Both the position numbers and the translations under genes were made by a program. Below, one piece after another: positions 24,301-36,300 of a stretch of DNA of 64,000 bases; position 1 is the first letter of the stretch, and every line of letters begins with the position of its first letter. A model generated the notes under the pieces. That model searched no databases, had not been told where the DNA came from, and was given only the letters and a program-made list of their open reading frames with translations. The DNA is from Diphasiastrum complanatum (lineage: Eukaryota; Streptophyta; Lycopodiopsida; Lycopodiales; Lycopodiaceae), in contig CM055095.1 of assembly GCA_029204225.1 (NCBI GenBank), forward strand, positions 30,025,258-30,089,257, given 5' to 3'.

Positions 24301-27300
24301 GTGTTTCTGGATTTGCCTGATTACCTTTTGGTCCATATGATGTAGAACCTTCAGTTGCTTGGGCTAGCTTAGGTTTTTTTATCACATGAATTCCAGATGT
24401 ATTGGAATCTTCCTAGTTCTACTTGGACAATTATATTAGAGCAGTCTATCTGAGAATCTCAATGCTAGAAGGGTTTCAACACCTCCTAGTGACTTTTACA
24501 GTGCTGTGTGGTCAATACTATCAACTACTGAGAAGCTTTATAGCTAGTTGTGTTTTCACTTATTAGTCAGGTATAATATATGTCAAACGAACTTAAAGTG
24601 CACTAGACGAAGTTATGAGTAGCTGTCAGTAACTGTGGTAAGGTTCTCCACATTGCTAGCTTGCATGCAGTTGATCCAGTTGAAACAACTTGGCATTATA
24701 TCCCCTTTGCTTGGGATTTTGTTGATATATACATTTTCATCTAGCCTCATCTTACCAAAGTGGAATCGTGGAAGCGTGGTGGTATCTTCATGTTCCTTCG
24801 GTGGTCTTGGTCCGTTAGGTTGGCTTCGATTATATGTGACTATCTTGGGACATTTGTTACTTTTCTCTTGTGGCACTCTTAGTCCATTCAGGTTGCTTGG
24901 TGCTTCCTTTTTTGCAACAAAGTTTTATTGGCATGTTTTGGCAAAGACCTATTATTGGTATGTGAAATAAAAGCCTTAATGGCCGACACTCACCATCATA
25001 TTACTAGTGTTGGATAGCGGCAACCAACCTTTGTCCATGCGTTATGCATCAACAATTTTTATATTTGGTCGTGATAAGGTTGTTTTTGTTCTCTGACAAT
25101 ACTAGTGGTGTTTTAAGTGGTGTAATGCGAACTATGTTGGAACTTGGGTAGTAGTAAGTGCTTTAATAATGTAATTTGAATAACAATATTAGAATATGCC
25201 TAAGCACCTCGAGTAGAGTAAGTTGATGAAGTGTAGTCATTAAGTGGAAAGTACCTGTAATATGTGGACTAGATAGGAGGAGACACTAATGAAGTACCTT
25301 TCTCTCCTTTTGGTTCTCTCATTCTATTGTTGTGTGATAGAGAAGCCAGTGCAAGTGTCACAAGCCAGTCTCTCCAAGCTCGTGAATCCTAGAAGCCGGT
25401 GTGTAGAATGAACCTCCCAACCATAGGCACCCCCTCCTTGAGTCCTTCTACCTGCTATTCCCGTCAACTGGCACATGGCATCCACCTATGGGTGATCAGT
25501 CCACTTGGCATGCCTGGTCCCTGTGACCTGTGAATACTGAGTGACTCATAGGGTACCACCCCCGTGCCCGACAAAGACCTGTGACACTCTTGGTCACCCC
25601 GACTACTTGCCGGCTAGGGTCCTGATGGTCAAGACACACCGCATCTCTGACAGCTTGTCAGGCGGCCACACCGGGTCACTGTTCGTGACGCACCGGTTCC
25701 AACTTGGGACAGATGTCCTCATCGGTCACCGGCCCTTGCCAATACTTGGCCTCAGGCCCTCTGTTGACCGGCCGTGCCGAGGTCATGATAGAGTCGTAAC
25801 TGGACTCTAACAATCCTTCCCTCCTCTGGCAAGTCATCGGTCCTTGATGACAAACTCTGGGTAACTTCTGCAATGCCTGTCGTGTCTCCCAGGTAGCATC
25901 TGACAACGGATGCCCTTTCCAAGTTACTAGATGCTCTTGAAGGAGACGATTCCGCAATTGTCGCTCCCTTCGATCTAGGATTCTCTCTGGCCCATAACCT
26001 GTGGTGTCTTTCTCCTCAAGAGACACTAGACCTTCCACCAGGCTATCGCCATCGTGCAAACATTTCTTCAGTTTGCTAACATGGAATACTTGATGCACCT
26101 TGCATCCCGAGGTAGCTGTAGCTTATAAGCTACTTGGCTCACCTTCCTAATAATCAACCATGATCCACAATACCTAGGAGATAACTTGGCGCACTTTCCT
26201 GTGCGTAGCACCTTCGACTTTGAAGGGACTAGTAAATACACCCAATCTCCATTCTCAAATTCCCGATAGGTACAGTTCTCATGGGTATAACTCTTTGCCC
26301 TAGCTACAGCCTTGGACAAGTTATCTCGTGCCAACTCTAGCTTCTGTTGCATCTGAGCCAAAAACTCTACAACACTAGGTACCCTATGCGGAATCCCTAT
26401 GATTGCAAGACTCAGTGGCCTGAAACCATAATTGAGCTCAAATGGACTCAATCCAGTGGACGCATGTCTCTTATCATTGTACGCGAACTCCAATAGCGGT
26501 AAATGCTTTACCCAGTCTGTTTGCGTACTACTCACATATGCCCTAAGCATATCTTCCAAGATCCGATTCGCTCGCTCTGTCTGACCATCCGTCTGAGGAT
26601 GCTCAGAGCTACTCATCCGCAACTGTGTTCCCAGCTTGGCAATCCAGAAATTTCCCGTAAACTTGGGATCCCTGTCAGAAACTATGGACTTCGGAAGACC
26701 ATGTAACCTGACAATATTCTGAATAAACAACTCAGCCACTTGCGGAGCTGTGACCTTGGTCGTTGCTATGAAATGAGCCATCTTGGAAAACCTGTCTACC
26801 ACTACCTTAACGAAATTTAATCCATTCTGGATTTTGGGTAGCCCAACAATAAAATCCATAGAGATGCTTTCCCACCTTCTTGTAGGTATCTCAAGTGGAT
26901 GTAGCAAGCCCGGAGGACTTATTCTCTCGGCCTTAGTCACCTGACAAACCATGCAACGCTGGACGTAATCTCTTACATCCCGCTGCAATCGTGGCCAGAA
27001 ATAATACCTTTTTAAAAGCTCACTAGTCTTATCAATATCAGGGTGCCCTGCGCAGGGACTATCATGGCATTCATGAAGTATCTTACGATGAAGATCCTTC
27101 ACGTCTGGCACGAATACTTTTCCGTTTTCTCAACAACATACCTTCATTCACGGTGTATGTCAAATAAATACTGGTGTGTTCCTCTACGGAATCGACAGGC
27201 GAGGCTGACTCTTCCACTTGGTCGACTAACTTGCATGCATAGGCTACACACACTGACAATGTGGTCCTTTTTGCTGAGCCCTCTTTGATCTCCTCCATGA

Positions 27301-30300
27301 GATAACTGTCAACTACAGGCAAGGCTCATCTGATGCAGTACCAATGATAGTGCATCAACGACCACATTTTCCGTACCTTTTCGGAAGCGAATCTCCAAAT
27401 GAAATTCCTGCATCAGCTCGGCCCACCGAGCTTGGCGGCCTTACAAATCTGGCTGAGTACAAAATACTTTAAAGTATAATGATCTGTGGACACTTAAAAC
27501 TCGGCGCTGTATAAATAATGTCTCCACACCTTGAGCGCATGTACTCACATACAGCTCTTGCTCCTGTGCGGGTATACCATCTTGGCTCAACAATGCACCT
27601 ACGGCAATGCCACTTGCATCCGTCTCTAGGTGAAACGGTTTCTGGGTATCAACAAACTTGAGAACTGGAGCCGTGGCCAGTGCCTCCATCAAGTTCTCAA
27701 ACTTGTGCTGAGCTTCAGCAACCCACCGATCTACAGTGTTGTTTTTCCGTAACTGGTCTATCAAAGGAGCAACTACCTTGGAATAGTTCCTAACGAACTG
27801 CCGGTAGAACTTGCAAAAACTTAAGAAAGATTGTAATTGGCGTATATCGGCAGGCCTCGGCCACTTCTTAACCACAGCCACCTTGGCTGGGTCAACCGAA
27901 ATACCCTCAGCAGTCACTACGTGACCCAAATACTCGACACGAGTCTTACACAACTCTGTTTTCTGAGCATTGGCATACAAGACAAAAGCTTGTAACTTGC
28001 CCAATACGGTCTTGAGATGAACCTCATGCTCCTCGACCGCTTTACTAAAAACCAATATATCGTGAATAAAATTGACGACAAACTTGCCCATATAGTCTTG
28101 CAAGACATCGTTCATGAGCATCATGAACATGGCTGGGGCATTGGTTAACCCAAATGGCATAACCAAAACTCATAATGACCGAAATGGGTTCGGAAGGCCG
28201 TCTTCTGGACATCTTCATCTCGAATCCGTATTTGATGGTATCCACTTTTGAGATCTATCTTACTGAAAATGGTTGCAGCTTGCAACGCATCTAGTAGATC
28301 ATCAATCTTGGGCATCGGATATCTGTGCTTTACAGTGATCTTATTCAATCCCTTGTAATCTACACACATCCGGAAACTACCATCCTTTTTCTTAACAAGT
28401 AAAATAGGAGAGGCGAAAGGTGAATAACTAGGACGGATGTACCCCAGCTTGAGATACTCCTCCAACATCTTTCTGACTTTCTCTTCCTCTTTTAGGCATT
28501 CGTCGCACACACATGTTCATGTGGAGGAATGAATTGAGCTTTAAATGCCTGCTTGAAATCAATCCAGGTGGATGGAGCCTGATTAAACTTCAACAGCTTG
28601 CGCCACCACCTGTCAGCAAAATCAGTGAGATGGTAAGCAACTTTGCGGACTCCCCAACCCTCCTCGGTTGGGGCCCGCTTCAAATCAAAATAATCGTCCC
28701 ATTGATGCAACCACTGGTTTACAACATCAGTTGTTCTCTGGGAAGTATTTCCCACGAAATGAGTGAGCTTAAAATCTTTGTCTTCTGGGTAGAGTGGAGG
28801 TAACACAGGACGAACCACAGAAGACAGAAATGGATAAGGATAAGGCGGAGCATGCTGCGAGGAAGACGCAAAACCACCAACTACAGAGGAGAGCATCTCT
28901 CGCATCTCTGCGATGGTCTTCTCCATACTATTTATGCGAGCTTGCATAGAAGAGGAAACATCAGCAGACGAACTAGCAGCCACTAAAAGCGGGTTACGAT
29001 CAGGGCTAAGCATAGGGCTGGGTGGTGGTGATGGAAGAGCAACGAGAAGGCTAAGCAAAAAATCAACTCTATCATCTTTCATTATGAAATAAAATCAGAG
29101 ACAACACGAAATCAAACTAGAAATTGCACTTATTGAAATACACTCAGGAAAGGGAAATGTGGAATTTTTCAGCTTATTCACAATTTAGAACTGAAAGAGA
29201 AAAAGGCAACTGGAAAGTAATAAAACTCTGGATAAAACACAAAGCCAAGGACAGGTAGTACTTCCCTTGCATCCTACGCTGGTACAAAAGTTGGTAAAAA
29301 ACTTTTTTTGGGCACCAAATCGGCTTGAAAGTCGAAAAAAAACAGGAAAAAAGCGGGCTGTTTGACGTCAAATTTCTTCCAAACGGCAAAAGCTTTTCAC
29401 GAACCGTCAATTGGCAGTAGGTCGCCCTCCTACTAGGCCCAATCTGCACCCTTAACAGCAGAAACCGGAGAAAAATCAGAGAAGTTACGCCCAATCCAAA
29501 AATCTGACCTGTTTTTTGTTTGAAAACCAACTTTTTGGTGAAACAAATGCAAATCTGCTCCAAAACCGGCGTATGATGGCTCTATAGGATCGCTATGGAT
29601 GCTAGGAACATGCTCCCAAAATCTGATCAGGATCTGAGAAGGTTCCGAAGAGTTATGAGCGAAAAACCTTCATAAAAAAAATGCGCTGGCCCTCCAAAAC
29701 TTTGAAACTTTCTGGAATCTCAAAATTTGCAGCGTGAATCCCTGCTGATGTACAACGACTGCCCACTAGAAATGATCCGAGACAGATCTCCCTCAAATCT
29801 GAGCACTATAGACCAAAACCAAGCTTTTTCTCGATATCTCTCTCTAGAACAGGCGTTTCTCTCTCTAGAACGAGGCTCTGATACCAATTGTCACAAGCCA
29901 GTCTCTCCAAGCTCGTGAATCCTAGAAGCCGGTGTGTAAAATGAACCTCCCAACCATAGGCACCCCCTCCTTGAGTCCTTCTACCTGCTATTCTCGTCAA
30001 CTGGCACATGGCATCCACTTGTGGGTGATCAGTCCACTTGGCATGCCTGGCCCCTGTGACCTGTGAATACTGAGTGACTCATAGGGTACCACCCCCGTGC
30101 CCAACAAAGACCTGTGACACTCTTGGTCATCCCGACTACTTGCCGGCTAGCATCTCGTCACTGACGGCTAGGGTCCTGCGGTCAAGACACACCGCATCTC
30201 TGACAGCTTGTTAGGCGGCCACACCGGGTCACTTCTGGTGACCGGCCGTGCCGAGGTCATGATAGAGTCGTAACTGGACTCTAACAGCAAGTGTATTAGA

Positions 30301-33300
30301 TATGCATCACTTCACATATTGCCAACATTAAAGGCAATATTTTTGCAAGTAGGTGTGTTGTGCATATTCAAACATTATTACACTAGGCCACATTGTCCTA
30401 TTTATTCTTTAGGGGCCCATTTAGTTGTTGTACTCTACTCTTTTTATTACCTTTTAGGGACTTGTAGACTGCCTTGTTGGATGTGCCAAGATGTTAACCC
30501 GAATGTTGGTAGCTTCTCGGAAGCTCCCTTAAGGTCTTTCAAAGCAAGTATAAATAGGATCTCTACTAGTCATTCTATGTTGATGATTTTGATATCTTGA
30601 GTATCCACAATGTTACTTTGTAGGACCTGCACACCAATATTTTGTTGATCATGTGGTGTTCTACTTGGAGATAAACATCTAGTCATTATTTTATCACCAA
30701 GTATGTTACCATGTGATGCTTTATGTTTGATCTTGTTCTTAACAGCTCACCTATCACCTACTACTCTTTTCTGGTATCTATTGCTTGCAATGCCATGCTA
30801 ACATTTGATAGAATATGGTTTCATAATAATTTCTCACTCGATGTGAGTCTTTTTTGTTGGCAAGTAGTTGAAATCCATACTAGAAGTGTGTATTATGATA
30901 TTGCTATTTTGAACAATCTACAAAAACTTATTAACATCGTTCATTTTAGAGAAATAATGGTATGTGGGGAGGAATTTTTGGGATTGAGTCTGTTGCCCTT
31001 TCCAAGGGTGTATTAACTTTAAATTTTAGGTCTGCATTTGGTACTTATCTTTCGCTATATTTCCCTTTTTTGGCAGCTTATTTCCCTTATTTGGTACCTA
31101 TCTTTCCATTATTTGGTGCTCTATTTGGTGGACAGTTAGGCTGCATAGGTGTCCAGTGAGATGTCACAGTGCACTACTAGTGGTGGATGGGCCTTGGAGG
31201 GTATAAGTATACCCCATAGGGCTCTCACTAGTGTATGCTTGATTGTGATGTTAGTAACTACATGCTGCTGGTATGACTCCTCTATCTCTTGTGAGAGATT
31301 GATCCATAGCTTGGGGGCTAGATCCGTTCGATCTAGGTTTGGTTGGTTGGTTTGTCCACCATCCGATTCCTTGATTGTGATGTTAGTAGCTACGTGTTGC
31401 TGGTATGACTCCTTTATCTCTTGTGAGAGATTGATCCATATCTTGAGGGCTAGATCTGTTCGATCTAGGTTTGGTTGGGTTGGTTTGTCCACCAAAAGAT
31501 TCCCTTGTGTTGCTTTCTTGCGGCTTGCTTGGCTATTGTATCCGTGGGAAGGGGCTTTAAATCCTTGGTCCTGCTCCTGCTCCAAAGTGCCATTCTATAG
31601 ATGTTGTAGCCTATGCTCATTGTCATAATAATTTCCTAGTTCTTTGGTTAGTCCTCTAGCAAATCTACATATGTCATATGGTTTTGCATTTCACGATGGT
31701 TCGATTGTACACTCTCTAGCTTATTTTGCTAAGATCCTTCTAGATGAGTATGCATGTATCCTTCAATATTTTTGTGCTTTTATATATGACGTTGTTGTAG
31801 TCAATGTTGATGCTATACACTCTTTGGCCTTATGGATCCCTTGGAGTGTTGTTCCCGTTTTCTTGATACTATTATCTATTTTGTGGTATTGCAGATACCC
31901 TAGATTGTTGCACAACAGTTGTTTGTCAATACGATCCACCTCAGGTTCCTTGGCATTCCTAGTTGCTGCATATTGCTTGGCCACTAATGTTGTTGCCAAG
32001 TTGCCTTCTTTCGGTGATATCCCTGGGCTCTTCAACTAGCTTTGGATATCGTAGTTGTTGGGGTCTTGCACGTCGACATTTTATTATGGCTTTTTTGGGG
32101 CCTCGAGCAAGTTTCGGAATGGGTTTATTTCACTCAACTGCTTTACAATAGTATCTGTTGTTGATTATATTGGAGATACATTTTTAGCACGATTTGCAGT
32201 TGATGTTCTACGCTTTGTGAGTTTTGTGTATGTTGGAGTACCTGTTGTGACAACTTATATTCTCTCCTTTAGTATTTCCGTTAGTTCATGCATAATTTTC
32301 ATCATATTATTTTGAGATAGTTCTTATGATTGGCTATTACCACAGTTGTTGCTTGGGGCCAACATTGAGGACGATGTATTAAATTGGGGGAGAGTTATAT
32401 ACTGGGATTAGCCCCTAACTAGTATACAATTAGGTACTCGGCCATCATCATTAAGGGCTTGTCTTTATGGGACCCAAGTACCCTAAGTTGGCCTAATCTC
32501 TAGAAGGTCTCACTAAGGACCTCTAGATAGTATATATAGGGCTGTCATTCGCTCATTGGGTATTTTATGATGTTGGTTACTTGCTTAGTCCTACTTAGGT
32601 TTCAGCTATCGATGGCTTGTAGGGTTATGCTGATGATCATTGTGATGCATGTATGCTATTCTCTAGGTTGCCTCGTATCCGATCTTTATTCTTCATTGAT
32701 GCTAAAATCTATGATTCAGTTCATAAGTGCATCACATGTGCATTTAATTCTCATCAACTTGGTGTAATTTTGCAACTTACACTGTCAATTTTTATATTTC
32801 TAGCTCATTATTCTCATTTCATATGTCGAATACAAAACAAAAAGTAAGTTACGGTAGCACAATCACAATTTTGATGTTCATGAAGCATAAAAGACCATAA
32901 ATGACAATCTCTCACGAAGAATGGCAAATGACATCACATATAATTTATGGTTAAAGCCCTACAAGCAATAGCAAGGAGTTCTTCCATGAAGAGCTCAAGC
33001 AATACCAATATCCAAGTGTGCGTAGTCCCTATTTATACCAAACAAATTGCCTAAAATAAAAGCTTCTAGAGACTAGAGGTGATAAGGTTCCATAACGGAA
33101 ATGTAGAGAGATTAAAGTGCCCCCTCTTCGGCTAATTAACTAGTAGTAGTTGGGCTTGTGGGTAGCAGGAAATGAAAGTGAATAATGAGGGCCCTTAGGC
33201 TTGTGCATGAATAGAAAGGGCACATGGCCAACATATGCATAAAAAGAGCACCCACATGGACAAGATATCCGTAACTTAGGGTACCAATAGGTAGCATAAT

Positions 33301-36300
33301 AATATCCGTCAGGCTTGACTTTTAAGTCCTCCACTAACATTTATGGAAAGTAGTGAATTTGTGTCATCAAGTTATGAGGGTTGAAGTTGATGAGTTTATG
33401 TTGGGTTGATTGAGAACACCAATAATACAAAAAGAATATAGACAAAATGATAGTATGTAGATGCATGTTAGATCTGGTGAGGACTTTAAGATTTAGTGCC
33501 CTTTAACATTCATAAAGTTGTAATAATATATGATTAAGGGTGATAAGCTTGTTGTCTTGTCTAAATGGCACATTAGCAGAAGAATCTGACTAGGTTCAAG
33601 GACCATATTCTGCAATTTGAAAAATTGTAGCATCTAACAACACAAACATTGGCCAATTGCTAGTCAGATGTTTTTGGCAAACAAATGGTTTTGCAAATGT
33701 ACATTCCATAAACACCATACTTGCAGAAGTTTGTCATTCAAATTTTTTTGTTAAACAACTTGACAGCTTTTTCCTCTTTCTGGATAAACTTGTCAATTTT
33801 TGCTAGGTGTAACAATAACAATTGTTTTGGATTGGAGTGCAGGTATCATTCTCTTTGAATAAGTTATATCAAAAGTTTGTCAAGCGTAATCCTGGATATG
33901 ATGGGAAGGTAAGTATTACCATTGAAACCATCTTTTCTTGCGATTCATCTTTCAATGCTAGAAGTCTTGTCAAAGGTTCATTTAGCTATCTATGAGAATA
34001 ATCAACTTGAATACATAAACTAATATATTACTTTTGGAAAGAGTGCCGATTCAAAATCCGAAATATTGGTGAACCTAGTGACAATAGATCACACTAAAAT
34101 CATTCATTTCTATAATGTTGAGAGAGACTATTTCAAATAGTGCCATAGTTGTGCTTTTGGATCTGTCTTGAAGAATTATGGGTGTAATAATTGCAACTCA
34201 GTGGCTGTTGTGAAAGATCTGACTAAAAACTTAACTAAAATGATGGTCTTGGATGTAAGCAACATGTCTGTTTTCTGATGCATGTAACTTGAGCCTACTC
34301 TTGGGAGCTAATGGCTTGAGTTGGGATGCGGTAGCATCTAGTCCATGCTATGCATGAGTAATTGATGGTCCAAGGCTGTGGTTGGACCATATAAACTTGA
34401 AAATCATGTCCCATTCTACTATCTTTGGGCTCCCAAGTTGCAAAGGCCTGGTCGATCCATACAGGATTTTGGAAGGTAGGGAGAACGAAGCCACCAAGTC
34501 CTTCCCCTTTGGAAGCCGTAGTCATGATGAGGACTGTATGCAACATGAAAAGATTTGATAACTGGCAAAATGATCGTTTGATTTGTCTCTCACATAAAGG
34601 AACCCGAAGCTGCAACTTTCCTTAAAGACTAGGACATGATTAGTGGCTTGATATTTAAAAGTGGACATGACACATTGCAAGATGAATGGTATAAAGGAAC
34701 TCACTATGTATATCTGTCTTGAATCTTTTTTATTTATTAGTGAAATCCTTTGCAATAATACCAAAATTTGATAAATCTAACCATTTAGAGAATCTGCCCA
34801 ATGGCACATAGCCACAAACATTTCTATTAGGTAAAAATGAGCTATCTCAAGGTTACAAATCTATTCACACAATGGGACCAATGCGTTTGCTTTCTATGCA
34901 AGGGGAAGCTGAGACAAAAGGACACCATTTTGTTGAGTGTATAAGTTTACACAACAATAGAATGCTTAAGAAATTGTTCACAAAAATGTAGTAATTTATA
35001 CATGACTAATTGAGTAAAATATATTTGCACATCTTTTGAAGCTACATCACCAACGCATAGAAAAGTTTTATTGCAATCTTTTTGATAGCTGGATAATTGT
35101 GTATAACGCCACTTGTTTAGATACAATTCTTATATGTATCTTAAATAATTGTATTGTTACTCAAAGTTGTCCTTGCACACAGTCATTGACCCCATCTCCT
35201 TCATGGTGCTAGATTGTACCTTTCATCGTATTCTTTGCACTAAAAAGAGCACCTATGAAGTGAACAAAGGCAAATGCTTATTAACCTTCTCTTTAGTTCC
35301 TCCACTAGAGCTTTTTGGCTCGAGTTCACTCGTTCTCTACCACCTTTGCTGACTGATCTTTGTACTTGGACTGACTATGCTACCACCTTATATACTATTC
35401 TTACTGACACACCCATTGTCATCTTCCCCCGTCCTTTTGAGTTTTTGTCTTTATTTCTGACATAGTTCTTGTAGCCATTTAGAAGATGAAACACGTCACC
35501 CATGTGACGTCGAGGACTTAGAATTTGAGCTCCTGATCATGTTCCTGATACATGTGCCTATACTTGTCGACCTCCGTAACAAAGCAATTATTATTGGGTT
35601 CCCTCCTTGGGGCACGAATATTATCCATTCCATTTATACGAGCGGTGGTCTCATGAGGTTTGATAATTACCATGCCATCATGCTATGGATCAGGTTGGTT
35701 CCAGGGCACATTACTCCACCATTGATCATCTCCTTGACCTCAGGTCCATTTTTGAGCAAGTTAGGTATGAGATATGAGAGAGTTTGTTGCTTTGTGGACT
35801 TCAAAAAAGGCTTCTTTTTAGTTCCACAACCCTTGCTTATTTAGAGGTTGGGGGTTTGTTCTACAAATACCAAATTGGTATTGATGGCACTCCATGAGAG
35901 GGTTTGGGGTTGTTTTAGAAGTGAGTTAGGCATTTTTGATTTGATATGGAGCACCATTGGGCTGAAATACGGATGCTCCCTTTCGCCTACTCTCTTTGGT
36001 TTGTATATTGACGAGCTTGAGGAGGTTATTGACTGGGATGGAGGTTTGTGTTGTAGCTTGGGAGATGTATTTTGATTGCCATACTGCTACATACTGATGA
36101 TGTGGCTCTAGTTTCATCGATTAAAGAGGGGCTTCAGCGACACCTGGATAGTCTGTACACTTTTTGCACTAGATGGGAATTGAAGGTGAATGTTTCAAAG
36201 TCCAAAGTTATGGTCCTCAACACTTCTAGAGCCTTCATGCAGATACATGAGCTTATTCTCAACGACCAGCCTTTGGAGGTTGTTTCATCCTACACCTATC

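Larger units (their letters stand above)
25356..30286 (-). mobile_element. Ty3/gypsy chromovirus with both LTRs and target duplication, internally deleted
   Basis: Minus-strand element. LTRs lie at 29889-30286 (5') and 25356-25812 (3'), flanked by a GCAAG duplication (25351-25355 and 30287-30291). PBS TGGTATCAGAGCC adjoins the 5' LTR and an A/G-rich PPT adjoins the 3' LTR. The order gag, RT, RNase H, integrase, chromodomain defines a chromovirus. Deletion of the gag end, zinc knuckle, protease and RT start, plus frameshifts, makes it non-autonomous. It is inserted in the intron between exons 3 and 4, antisense to the host gene. Confidence 0.95.

Noticed and set aside
25541-25810. Open frame on the + strand
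   Set aside because: It lies inside the GC-rich gypsy LTR, which is non-coding and matches 29889-30286.
31136-31628. Overlapping open frames on both strands with an internal repeat
   Set aside because: They result from the 132-bp tandem duplication; neither frame has a known motif, codon bias or a better start.
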